Part shown: positions 1 through 12,662 of the stretch, piece by piece | Position numbering within the stretch: the first letter of the stretch is position 1 | Layout: each line of letters opens with the position of its first letter | Assembly: GCF_036324505.1 (NCBI RefSeq) | Contig: NC_086368.1 | Coordinates: 16,110,921 to 16,174,920 of the forward strand | DNA from: Eleginops maclovinus | Taxonomy: Eukaryota > Chordata > Actinopteri > Perciformes > Eleginopidae | Reading direction: 5' to 3' | DNA length: 64,000 nt | The notes under the pieces: generated by a model | Told to the model about the DNA's origin: nothing | The model's input: the letters and a program-made list of their open reading frames with translations, nothing else | The model's database searches: none | Position numbers and translations under genes: made by a program

Positions 1-2206
1 GACAACAACATCAACATCAACAACAACAACAACTCCAGTATAAAAAAGAAATGACTTTGCAATGCCTTTTTAAAAAGGAGCAAATAATACCAAATTTGAA
101 AAGATATCACATTTGCTCATATTTATTGTCTCATTTTACAATGTCATGGTTGTACACGATACGACTCAATTTACTAGATAAAGATTTTAACTAATGCTAC
201 TTATGTGTTATTTATTTTTGTAAAATTGTGAGTTCTCTATACAAATCCAAATTTCATTCAACATTTCATTTCGTGTACATTTTAGTGCGACTGGCTGTGG
301 TTTTATACTGAAGTCCAATAGCCTTACTTCCGGTAATGTTTGCGTTACCTTTGTCTGTGTTGAGGCAGTTTATATGACGGCTGTAAGCTTTTTAACGCCT
401 CATTTTATCCAATGGAAATGCAGCTTTTCACATTTACATATCTGTGTAAATGTTTAATAATTTCTGAGTTAATATTTAGCTGTTTTTAACCAAGTATTAT
501 GTGTGTTCATTATTGTAGAGTAAAACATTACATGACAAACACCCTAACACTACTTATTAGTTCTCTCTTCTAATCATGCTTTTAGCGTTAACCTTTTAGT
601 CAATTTCTATTTATTTTTGTGGGCTATTAGTAAAAGGCAATTACCTGCAAATGGTTGATTGTTTTTGCTGGAAATGAACTGAACTGGGTCATGTCAGAAG
701 TCAGTGTGTTATGGTTCATCATCACCCAGCCCACAGTTCCCGTGTTCAAAGATAACGACCACTTGAAAGCTACCATTCAGCTCTGAACCGTGTTTCCAGG
801 AAAAATGTTCACATAAAGCGTCTTTCCCGAGAGGAATGAAAGCAGCAGAAGTGCACAGCTGAAGGCTTCTGAGTACTGAGACTTCCTGGAAAACACACAC
901 AACCCATTGACCTCTACTGAGCCGTGATCCTTGCTGCTGCCTGCCTGCACGTCTACAGGAGACACACACAAACACTCAGGGAAATTAGGACACAAACACT
1001 AGAAAATACAGAAAATATTTTATTGTAGGGCCATGTAAAACAACAGCCTTCAGTTGAGTGTAGTCAAACTCACTCAAGCGATTGAAGAAGGCAACTATGA
1101 ATGTGAGGTGGACGGATTTGCATTGAACAATAGCTAAAGCATAGGCTGGCTAGAGATAATGTAAAGGATAATCCACCATAAAACAAAATTAATTTATATT
1201 TAATAGCCATTTCACGATAAGTGTTAATACCTGAATCAATATAAGTGACTGGTGATCTTAATTATTTCCTGAAGAGGAGCACAGAAACAGGAGAAGACAG
1301 ATCTGATTGAGCATTTGCCTTCAACTTGGATTGGCAAAGGAAAATAAATTTATAAAATAAATTCCTATAAACATCCAGTTGTTTTCAGAGGGTTAAACTT
1401 TGTTTTTAATCGGATTAAACTAACAAGATATAACCTTTTAATGAGTGAGCTTTGAGTTGCTTGGAGGCAAACTCCCCATTTACAGTCTTTAATGCTTAAC
1501 TAAGCTAACTGCTGCTGGCTGTCATCAATAAAGTACAATCAGTAAAGTATCATTAATGTTCTTATCCACCAATAAATCAAATAATTGTATTTCCCCTAAA
1601 TGTCATATTATTTGCAATAAGCTCCACAGTGTATTGTCTTGTTGAAGTCTATATCAAAGCTTTATATTCACAGTTACTATTTAGAATCAGATACTCTAAT
1701 AGAAGTATTAGTTGTTGTCCACATTATTTTTTACACAATTCCCTCTAAGTATTTCTGAGAAGTGTCTGATCTCCTCCACAAGTGAAAATAAAGTACCGTG
1801 GGTTTGAAAAAGGTTTGGCTACACAATAAGTTGATATGACCCTGGTAAGTGGATAAGAACGGTTTAAAGAGCAACTTTGTAGATTTATTTACATATAAAC
1901 CTCAAAACTGCCACTTGATGCACTACTTTAACACGTTGTATGTACAATTCAATTTAATTTAATCTTAATAGACCAAATGAGTTTGGTTAGACTTAAACTA
2001 ACGGTGTTCATTTTAGAAGCTTTCTCTTACCACAAGAAAATACATGAATGTTGCTTTATGGTGGATACATTTTTTTCAGTTTGAAATGTGTGTCTGCAAT
2101 TAAAAAGGAGAACTGGATAGAAGCTACACAGTCAAATAACAAGTAAATACATAGATATAGTGTGTTTGTGTACTCATGTATAATATCTTATGTGTGTGTG
2201 CACCAT
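1..2206. other. Intergenic, no gene seen
   Basis: AT-rich sequence with a short CAA/CATCAA trinucleotide run at positions 1-33. Short open frames around 709-995 have no splice-site support and no recognisable protein. The 3' UTR of the minus-strand twf2 gene must occupy part of the right side, but I could not choose among several possible polyadenylation signals. Confidence 0.5.
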
Positions 2207-5200
2207 CTAACTTTCTTCCCCATTTTCCCCAGCACCCTTGATGAGGCGTTTGTTGCCCCTCTTCCCCCCCGGTCCGCGGGGCTTGGCAAAGGCCTGCTTC
2301 AAGGCGTGCTCCATAGGGTGCACCTCCTCGTACAGGAAGTCTTCTGTCAGGCCATCGCCATTGTCTATCTCCATCTACACACACAGAATAAAACACAGAT
2401 TAATGACTGCGCTTTTGACTATGATAACCAGTTTATAGATACATTTTGATTACCTTGTTAAGTGTTTATCTCTACACAGACATATTACAGATCATGCATC
2501 AGTGGGTGATTTTGGTGAACTGAACCTTTTTGGTGACCTCCAGCTGATAGTCTTTCTCCACTTCGTCCAGTAGTCGGTTCTTACAGCTTGAATACAACAT
2601 CCGCTCCTTGATGCTACAGGTGTAACCGGGCATCGAATATATGAACACTGGAAGAGATATAAAGTTGTCGTTTGAAACTTCACTCGATTATATTTTGTTA
2701 TCATTTCTCTTATGAAACAAAACCCTATCTCAAACATTACAAAAACACCCATAATCATTTCCAGGAGAAACAAAGTACATCCAGTACTTACAAGAAGTGC
2801 TATCATTTGACCTTAATCAAATAGTTGTTTAAGTACTTGTGAAAAAACGACTAAACAGGAGCGATTTAAACAGTATGTAAGTAACATTTCAATAACTATT
2901 GTGGTCAGCGGGAAAAAGTCAATGTGTTTTTTAGAATTTCTTTTAAAACTTTTTCTATTCAACAAGATAAAACTAATTTAGATAAGACCTCTTTTGCAAT
3001 ATGAAAATCTGGCCAAAAGGGGAACAAAGTCACACGTGAATCAAATACATAGAACTAATTCAAAACAAAAATAGCGCTGAGTAAAAACTAATAAGCACCA
3101 TCAGAAGAGAACGTTACATGTGGACACATTTTGCATATCGAGAGAGAAAACAAAACATGGAAAATAGAGGAATAGAATATAATGCAATGCAATGAAAGCA
3201 GTAAAACAAGCTGAAAACACAACATTGACATACAGTATTGTCATCTTATAAAGTCCATATGGGTGACATTTTAGTAAAAAAAGGTCTATTAGCACACTGC
3301 ATATATGGGGCAACATTATCATTGATTTGGAGTGATTTTTGTGTCAAGTCATTAAAGACATTGAGGGGAACTGCAGAATCAATCATTATTTCCTGTGGGC
3401 TCATTTCATGTTGCACATTGTTAGGTCAAATTGCAAATTGGTGCATTTTAGGTTTGGGGTCGGGAACCACATAGTGTAACTTGAATATATGATGTTATGA
3501 GAGATTCTAAGACTAGCAGACTGAAAAATCAATTGACAGAGCGACTCACCGAGCGCCTCCTGCCGTTGGCCCTGGTGGGAATGTTTGTAGATGAAGAAGT
3601 GGTATCTGGGAGAATCCATGGGAATCCTGTAGGGAAGCTCATGGGTCTCTGTAGGTTTGGTGTGAACCAATTCAATGGTCTCTTTCTCTACATCCAGCCT
3701 CTGCGACACCAGATACACAAACAAGCTTTGTTCAGGGGTCAAGTCACGCATAGCCAAATTCACTGCGTTTTACTGACAAACACTGATACACAGATTGCTT
3801 CAAAAAGATTCTGACAGTTTGTTTGTTTGTTTGTTTATTTGTTTAAAGGGCACATGATACATGATGCACGCTGAATAATTAGTAAAAAGGGGTTTTGTTC
3901 GGGCTCACCAGCTGTATGTAGTTGATGCGTCTCAGCTTGAGTTGCTGCAGAGCTCGCTTGGCCTCTTCTTGTAAAGGGAAGGCAAGACCTTGAAGAGTCT
4001 GTGCCCTTTTGTCTAAGCCAAACTCCATTGTGACCTGAAGGATAACAAAACAACAACACAGGAACTTTGGTTTAAAAATTATATGACTTGTAAATGAAAT
4101 CCTAGTGAATAAATAGAGTTCTTCTTATCACTATTTAGTGTGATGAAAATGAAACAAAAAAACTAAATGATGCCTTCTCTCTATTTATTTTTATGTATTG
4201 TCTCCCCTTTTCTTTTCACCTTTTCTTTATTTTAAATTAAGTTTTAGGTTTTATTAATTAATTAATTTATTGTTTATATGCTGTCCTGTGTTGTCCTTAA
4301 GGGAAAATACATACAATACAGTTTTTTTCTCTGAAAGTTAATGACAATATCTCAAACTTGTACTGAAACTTGAGGCAATGTAGCCGACTAGAGCTGGTGA
4401 AAATGTTCATTTTCTTTCTGTTAATTTTCACAAATTGTATTTGAATATAAGGTTTTAATTTGGACTCAAAAAGATTGCAACAAACCCTTGCTCGCGCTGT
4501 TGGTGTCCCAATTCGTCTACGCTCATCCTGTGAACATAAGAGGCAGTTAATCTCTTCTTGATGCACACACAGTTAAGATTGTATTAGTTTCAAGGTTTTA
4601 TTGGTCATATGCAGAGCAATTTATTAGGAGGAAAGTGTACTTACCCACACAACTTTATCCTGCAGAAAGAAAGTAGAAGCATACAAAATAAGTACACATA
4701 ATGTACGTTTGTGTTTGATATCATATTCAGACAGTTTGTTGATATTGTTGATCTTGACCTCTGTGATTTTGATTCGTTGTAATTCCTGCTCGGCTGCTGT
4801 GAGCGGGGCTGGGGAAAAGCAGGAGGACATGTGTCGCAAGTATCCCTGGAAGCACAGGTCGTCCTGCAAACACAAACAGAATGGTACTGAACAACCAGCA
4901 GTTAAAAATGTAATGATCAGTTGCCATGTTGGGGGGGATCTTCCTCACCTCCACCGTGCCAAACATTTCATCTTTAATGTGACCTCCTCCGAACTCTTTC
5001 TTCAGGGTGGCACGGGTCGCTGCATACACCATCTTCTGCCTCACCTAATGGGTGCCAAGACAAACCGGAGGATACAAGAAACATCTATTACTCTTTTGTA
5101 TTTTGATTAATTTTACGTTGATTTCTAGTCACTTTTCTTGTGTTTTGTTGAGTGTTGTGTTAGTATTTTTACCTTTTTCTTTTAAGGATGGAGCCTAAGT

Positions 5201-7041
5201 TTATAGGCCACACACTCAATCAGTGACACATTTTTTTACAAACGTTTTTAAAGATCGTTGAACACAAAATGTGTTTTGCTTTTTGTTTATTCACTTCAAT
5301 GTTTGCTGGGCAAAATGATGGTTGTGCAGAGTCTGATTGATTTGTGTTTAAATGTGATAGTTGTTGAGTGACCTTTTATCCTTTTCTATTGCTTATTTTC
5401 TTTTCTATGTACGCTACCTTGAAAAATAGATATTAAGAAAAGGAAGAAGTTTATTCATCTGTTGAAGAGGGGGAGATTTATTTTAGTGTATGTGCTTTGT
5501 TTTCTGAGGATTTCTTAATCATTTTCTGAAATGTTATAGTTTTTTTAAAGGAACTATACTTTTGGTATTATCTGATAAGATAAGATACTGTATGTTGAAT
5601 GTGTCTAAGGTATTTGTTCTGTAATACCATATAAACAATAATTCATGAAGCCTTTTTCTATTTGAATACTTTTCAATTGTGGTTATCAAGCTTACGTTTT
5701 ATGGTAGTTCCAAGAAGAGTTCAAAGTAATGTAGTTTAAGTTTCTACATAGGGTCCTGCTGAGTTCATTTAATTTACAATGATTTTTTGGCAGGTTGACT
5801 TTAAATTGCTAAATTTGATCAGTGACAGCATGCACACTCTCCTGACATACTGGAGATTGGTCAGGTGACCAGGCAATGAAGATCCACTCGTGCCCCTGTG
5901 CATTTTGGGTGTCCAGACGATAGAGGATGTAGCAGGGTTCCTGAGGCGTGAGCAGAGGGAGCAGGAACTGGTCGTAATCCTTGTCCCAGCTGTATGCTGG
6001 CTCTCTGTATGAATCTAACACCAACTCCTCTGCAGACAAGACACACGTATCAGCATTTCCAGATTTTGAACAAGTCACCTGGAAGCTTACTATTATAAAA
6101 CTTTCTTAACACAAGAGACATGTTAACCATTTCTGATGACAATCTTCATTATTCGGATGGCACCTCCCCTCGCTCGGGCCAGAAATTCTTTCAGCTCCGA
6201 TGTTGCTAAAGTAACCAGATATAAGGCAGACAAGTTAAAACTGAGGATGGGGGGTTGAAAGCAAATGAGACACAGTTAGGTAGGTAAGAACCTGAGACTC
6301 CACTTCAGGGAGAAAATTTGATCCACTGCCAGATGGTCAGGCCATCACCTATAGTGACTCACACAGGGACGTACTGCAGGTACCAAAGAGCTGATGTGAA
6401 ATTTCAGGCTGAATAATAAACAGCCTCATTTCCCCCACAATTATCAAAACAAGGTATGGTAGTTTTTATACAGGAAACCAGATTTCACTATTTATTGCCT
6501 TCTCTGCTTCCCCCTCCCCATGGTTACCAAACACAGCGGTCTCATAAATGATGTAAGGTCAGGTGAGAAAGGTGAGAGAGGTACGCTCCTGCCAGTCCAT
6601 CCCCTGACGCTCCAATTACAAAATGCCATAACATATACGTAGCTCTTAAACTAACCATAAAAGCCTTTCAGTGCTAAATGATCACGGATATAACAACAAA
6701 GAAAGACATTTTAACTGTAAATCGCTCATATACTGTACATGGTTACACTTTTTGAATGTGTATCCTTTAAAGCACACAATCATTATTTTGATCCACAGGT
6801 TCTAATGTGATTAAAATGTAGGGACCACTTTAAGATGCACTGGTATAAGATATTACAGCATATTATCCCCTGTGTGGATGTATGACAAAGTGTGGCACAG
6901 CTCAAAAGTTTAAAAGCAAATGTATACCAACTTCCACTCTAATTTGAGGCATCTAGAGTCTAGCGCAAAAACCTTTAAGAAATTGTACAGAGTGAATGTA
7001 CAGAAAAAGTACTAACCACTGATTCCAGTTTGGTGAGACAT
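2207..7041 (-). CDS. twf2: Twinfilin-2 (actin-binding, two ADF-H domains)
   Basis: Twinfilin binds ADP-actin monomers, caps filament barbed ends and binds capping protein in the cytoplasm. Nine coding exons with consistent phase: 7041-7017, 6205-6128, 6029-5851, 5044-4949, 4863-4759, 4034-3909, 3700-3550, 2647-2526, 2374-2207. The sum is 1050 nt, 349 aa, the same length I recall for human twinfilin-2. It starts [12 protein letters not shown] domain 1 (about residues 1-140) includes [16 protein letters not shown] and [15 protein letters not shown]. Domain 2 (about 175-315) includes [21 protein letters not shown] and [19 protein letters not shown]. The basic tail, [19 protein letters not shown] before the stop, is the capping-protein and phosphoinositide-binding end. 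The final EES and the GENG element favour twinfilin-2 over twinfilin-1. Fish can carry twf2a and twf2b; I cannot say which this is. Exon 1 holds only 25 coding nt. Neighbour wdr82 lies near TWF2 in human 3p21 too. Confidence 0.95.
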
Positions 7042-9103
7042 CTTTTGGCCGTCAGCTTCACACTCCTCTCACGCAGAAAGGACCAGGTCCAGGTCTGTGT
7101 CCTCGCTCGTCTCGCTCAGCAGGTAGGCTGCCTCTCGACTGATGGCAGACAGATGGACCCATGCGCATCAGTGACATAAACGCCTCAAGGGTGACTCTGG
7201 AGAATCCTAACACTTGAAATACAATCTGCGGAACTGTGGCTGATGAGTAATAACGAAGCTGTCAGTGGATATGCTAGCCTTACCACTGATCTAAAACTCT
7301 TTGCGTATCAATGACCACAACTTTAACAGTCTCGCTGGGGGAGCATTTCCCAAGTCACACACTGTACTTCTCTGTACAGTGTGTGAGACCATATAGAAAT
7401 CCACCGCTCATGACATCTGTGGTACAGCGTTTTCAGATGCTGTCAAAGTGCCACATGTAATGACATTTTATCACTATTTGACATAGAGTTGCCGATCAGC
7501 TCAGGCCGACTGCATCATCTCAAATTCTAGCCACCTGGTCACAGAAATGTGACAATCAACAACAATCTGACTGCAACATTACAACATTAAATGGAGCAAT
7601 ATTGGATGGTTTTGTGTATTTGTGGTGAGGATTGTGGACATATTTAGTCAATTTTGATGGCATTCTTTTGTTAAATAGTTCATAAAAGGAAGATAGCGTT
7701 CGTACCTGCACTGTACTTAAATATCGGAGTGAGATTTCTCATGCCAAGATGTATACAACTTTATCCCAAAAGTGAGCTAAAGAACTCCAGGTGACTTGTG
7801 AGAAGACTAGCAGAGTTGGCTACAGACAGTACTAATGTATTCATTACAGGCCACTTACAAAAACACAAACAAACGCATCGAGGTAACACACACAGGATAT
7901 ATCAGTGTGTATGTCAGGGGGGAGTAAGAGGGTGAAAACTTTTACAGTTATTACATTACGTAAAAAAGTGAGCACCAAATGCTTTAACTATCTTACCTTT
8001 ATCCCGATCCCTCTACACGTCTTTAGTGCACACATGCACGTACAAGGGAGGTGAGAGAAAGATAAGTGTGTACCTGTGAGGTCACCTGTGAGGGGATCAT
8101 TCATTATTCACACAGTGGTGAGTATACAACCCAAGCATCTATACATTATTCAACAGAGCCCCCCCCCACCCCTTCCTCTACTTCACCAAGACACTTACAG
8201 AGCACAAAAAAAGAAAAACACCCATTCATTAAATTGATTAAAACGGCCTACATTTCTCACACACCTGCAGGTGTGTTCACAGATTGGTTTACTGATGTAC
8301 TTGTGTTTGCTTTTGAAAAGTGAGATCATGTCAGGGGAGTGGTAATAGTTCTTGAAGGAATCAATACACTAATCCTATAATTGTGTGTATTCATTGTGTT
8401 TAAGGTTGTTATTTTTTATATATACAATGAGAACCTATTATTACTGACTTCTTTAAATAGAAAGCTGAATATTGTTCTAAGTAATAGTCTTTCAAGCAAA
8501 AAACACCTAAATGTTCCTACAGTACTTTCAGCTTCTCAGTTCTGAGGTTTTGGTGCATTTTTTTGTCTATAATGATAGGTAACTAAATAACATTGGCAAA
8601 GCAAGGGACGGAAAGAAACAACTTCCAAAAAATTGTGATTCATAGCTGGCCCAATCCTCTGAAATGTCTATATTTTTGTCAAAACAACAAGCTATTATAT
8701 TAATTAAATAACATTATTAGATATAGTAAAAAGGAATGTATAATACATAAAGATGTATTTGATGTATGATACAACTAAGAATAAAGTAGAAAGGAAAAAG
8801 GATATTCATCTAATACACTTTATTAAAAACTATTCAAACGATACAAAAAGTAAAAATTCACATGAAATATAAAAACAGGCTTAGAATGTGTAATGCAGAT
8901 CGAAATGTACCTCAAACACAAACAACCTGAGGTATGTGTGATATCTTTCAGTCACTGCAGGATCCACACTGTTAAAATGTTAAAATACTGAAGGTAAAAA
9001 GTTTTAAATGTTTTTTAAAACCATGAGGTCAAAGAAGGCAGGCCAAAACTAAATCCTACATCGCTGCATGATTCCACCGAGGATTCCCTCTGGCAACGTC
9101 CCT
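7042..9103. other. Intergenic between twf2 and wdr82
   Basis: This stretch contains the twf2 promoter and 5' UTR side (7042 upward) and the wdr82 3' UTR side (about 8820-9103). Apart from these I see only AT-rich non-coding sequence. Open frames here, such as 8066-8323, start in low-complexity text, lack splice sites and match nothing I recognise. Confidence 0.45.
8819..8824 (-). promoter_or_regulatory. Candidate polyadenylation signal of wdr82
   Basis: The plus strand reads TTTATT, so AATAAA on the minus strand, 280 bp downstream of the wdr82 stop codon at 9104. The spacing suits a short fish 3' UTR. No transcript evidence is available. Confidence 0.4.
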
Positions 9104-11999
9104 CTATGAGTCATCAATACACGGGAGCCAAAAAGTCTGTTAAAAGAAAAGAAAGAGTTACAAAGTGGCCTTTTATTCACAGTTTTTCCAACAGCAGCTA
9201 CTGTACATGAGGCTTAATAAGTTACACTTCACCATGTTAGTGCAGGCGCTGGCAAAAGTCATGTATCTGGGGTTGAACTGTAGGGTGTTGATCGGTCCTG
9301 AGTGTTTCCCGTCCAGCACGGCCACCTTCATCCCGCTCTCAGTGCTCCAGACATGGACTCTCCCATCCTCTGAGCCTGCACAAAAAGACATAGCTCAAAT
9401 ACAGATGCCTATAAATGGGGAAATTATATTATCAGGTATGATTCAGATACTAAAATTACTTCCCAAAAATGATCAGGCATTAGTACAAAGCCATATGACT
9501 TTTCGTGAATCACAAGCACAGCATCTACACACTCTGATACAGTATTTAAGCTGCTTTAACATTAAATGTGTCATCCTTTCATACACTAGTATTGTATAAA
9601 CTTTGACAGGACTCATTTAATAAATAATTGTTCATACATTTCTTGGAATTGCAAAATGCTGTATAAAAGCTAATGTATGATTGTGACCTTTTGTTGTGAT
9701 GTAATTTAACAGCTCAATTATTGAAATCTAAAAAAAAATGTAGGTTATGGAATAATTATTCACCTGTCTTGGATCACTATATTTAAGCCTTTCTTGAACT
9801 TAGGGATGCATAACCTAGAAGGTAATGAGTTTCTTTTTTTTAAAAACAAAAATGGGAAATGATTAGCTATTTAATCAGAGCTGGCCTTGAGAAGCAGGTA
9901 ATTATAAGCTATTGGTATCAGCTTAAAAGAAAATCTATATTGTGCATCTCCAATTCACCACATAGGTGCAACAGAGATCTTACAGGTAGAGACTAAAACA
10001 TTAAACATGACATGTTTCTTCTTACCGATCATGACAAACTGAGAGTCAGGAGTGAAGCAGGCCTCCAGGGAGATGCCTTTACTGTTGTTGTAGCCCTTAA
10101 AATAAGCAAAGATAGAAAAACACTTTTTAGTAATCATACTAATTTATACACAGGTGTAATTCAGTTGGTGAAAAGAAATGTGATTTGATTAATGTCTCTT
10201 ACAGAAAAAGTATGCAGCACAGTTCCATTGAAAGCATTTAGAACACGAATTAAGCCTCCGTTTGTTGAGATGAGAATCTGTTTCCCATCGTTACTGAATT
10301 TGAGTCCAGTCAAGTCACAGGTGCGATTAAACCTTGTCTCAAAGGAGGCAAAGGGACCCTTTCAACAGAGAGATTAATTCTATTATAAAAACAGTATAAC
10401 AGGGAAAACAATAAACCAATATTATGAATATCCACTCCTATATACAAAAGCAGACCACAGACACATCAATTTGCCTTTTACCTTGTCAAAAGCACGGAGG
10501 TCGTATAGTTTGATGGCCTGTGATTCCACTCCTGCAGCAAATATCAGCCCATCAGGGTCAAATGAACAAACAGGTTTCCCCAGTGGATTAGTCAAACCCT
10601 GAAACGTACAAATTCATTGGGAATTGGTTATATGGGTTAAAAAGCTTGGGACATAATCATTCCTGACAGCTTATCTTTAGACAAGTTAAAACATTTTTAA
10701 AAATAGCTGAAACCACTGCTAAGTACAATTCTTACACTACCTATGTTACACTTTCTTTAAAGCATCATTTGAAATGACAGTAAACTGTATTCATTTCATT
10801 AAGTCCCTGTTTAAAGTTAATGTCTTACAGCATTGTATGAAGATGTGTTCCATGGTTGCTGAAGCAGGTCTGGGGACACCCAGTGGACACATGTTTCTTA
10901 AAAAGGTGTACAGTAACTACATACAGTGAGCTGTTATTATAAACTTCAGCTACAGCCCACAGAGAGAATAGGAAGGGTCATTTTCGGGCCTGACGACTTA
11001 CTTGACAGTTTGGAGCGCGCAGATCCCAGATCCGGATTGTTTTGTCCAAAGAGCCCGAGATAAATGTATCGTCAACTGGTGACATGGACAGAGCTATAAC
11101 CCTGAAATTGAGATTTTTATTTTGACAAAACAACTCATTTGGTTACAGGAAATAGTGCTGGGAATTGTTTAAAATGTTCTTATATTTGATAAATATCAAA
11201 AAATGAGAGTGGTTGCATTTTATGAAGATAGTGGCAATTTTTCACTGGTGTGCATACTTTGGATTTAGAATTAGTATGTAGCTGGGAACAAATACTGTAC
11301 AGCAAACAGTCCCACATTTTGTCCTACTTTTTTACTCACCTTGCAGTGTGACCAGGGAAATATCTGATGTACTGGTTGTCAGTAAGTGACAGGTATCGGA
11401 TGGTATCTAGAACAAAATATAATAATTACAATATTATATTTACAAATCATCAAGAGAAAAAAACAATGTGCACTTCATTTTAGTGTATAATGTTTGGGTG
11501 GTGCTTTGTGTCAACAGCTAACCTTCAGTGCTAAGTAATTACCGTCTAGCTTGTTGGAGCTGTAGACCACTGTCTGTGTATCTCCATGTGTGTAGCGGAT
11601 CAGATCTACTCCATACTTCTTGCTGAACAAGGTCTCTTTAGGTCTGATAAGAAAGAATATTTAGACCTATTAATAACTCGAGCAACGGGTGAACCGCATT
11701 CAAGTTCCTGCACTGCCACAGTCCACACACATTATATGAACCAGTTTAATCTGGGAATGGGTCATTCCGATATATTTGGACGCAAATACATAAAACAGTT
11801 ATACCTTGTGTTTAAATGTAATATTATTGGCCACTTACTTCCCCTCTCGGATGTCATACAACACAATGCAGTCGTCGTCGCTGCTTGATATTGCATTTTC
11901 ACCGTTTGGACTGAAGTCCACACAGTTGACTTTTTGGGAATTTTGTCGAAATGTTCTGGCAACCCTGAAACTCCGAAACACGCTGTCTGTGATCTTCAT
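9104..11999 (-). CDS. wdr82: WD repeat-containing protein 82 (SET1/COMPASS subunit)
   Basis: WDR82 is a nuclear seven-bladed WD40 protein that links SETD1A/B H3K4 methyltransferase complexes to Ser5-phosphorylated RNA polymerase II and also works in the PNUTS-PP1 termination complex. Nine exons: 11999-11839, 11643-11543, 11406-11340, 11101-11002, 10598-10482, 10358-10203, 10095-10026, 9375-9233, 9136-9104. They total 948 nt, 315 aa, against 313 in human as I recall it. It begins [17 protein letters not shown]. Signature segments include [81 protein letters not shown] and [15 protein letters not shown]. The C-terminus is [10 protein letters not shown], where the human protein ends close to FWLPTIDD. 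No truncation or frameshift was seen. It is divergently arranged with the pseudouridine-synthase gene at 12663. Confidence 0.96.
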
Positions 12000-12662
12000 T
12001 CTGCAGCCTTTCCTTCAAAATACACTGTGTAAAGCATAAAAGTGGACATTTTTATCAGCTCTCAGACTAAAAGAAATCTGCTTTCAACACGATGGTCGAG
12101 AAAAACATGAGTAAAAGCTCTTAAGATCCTTGATGCACATAACAAAAATACATTTTCAGAAAAAAACAATCGGATATGTGAAGCAGATAATAAAGCAACA
12201 AGAGCTGACAACGAAGCGTTTGGTTTGTATATCTTCATCTACCAGAGGGGCGGCGTCTTTCAATTGCCATTACATTTAGGTGTTTCAACAAACTGGGCAG
12301 TTGCGGGAAAAGAAACGAGCATCTCTATTTTTAAAAAACGGAAGCACTACGTACACCACAGGAAATTGTTTCTTGGTGCATAATTACAACGTTTTTCATT
12401 TAAAACAGTTTTTTAGGGTCAGATGCCTTAATGCATCTATGCTTAAACACGATCACAATTATAACTATTCAAATATGGAGTTGTTGTGTCTGGTTGCACG
12501 TTTAGTTGTGTCTTAAATAAATATCGTACGCTTTTATTCTGGAAGGTGCTGCCCGGACTAGCCGGAAGTCACCGGAAACGGCCAACATGTATCCCTTGAA
12601 GTTTATGTTTGTAAGCTAGTGTGTAGCCGACTGAATTCAACCACTTTGTATGCCGAGCTACA
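12000..12662. promoter_or_regulatory. Shared divergent promoter region (wdr82 / rpusd3)
   Basis: The two start codons point away from each other at 11999 (minus) and 12663 (plus), leaving 663 bp for both 5' UTRs and promoters. The rpusd3 side contains CCGGAAGT and CCGGAAAC elements around 12550-12590, which resemble ETS-type sites common in divergent housekeeping promoters. No TATA box stands out. That transcription is bidirectional from here is inferred from geometry only. Confidence 0.55.

Noticed and set aside
4490..4665. Exon-like bits in twf2 intron 5 (DKVVW near 4645, DERRRIGTP near 4515)
   Set aside because: Joining the exon ending at 4759 straight to 4034 gives the expected protein in phase and a 349-aa total, so these bits are not needed.
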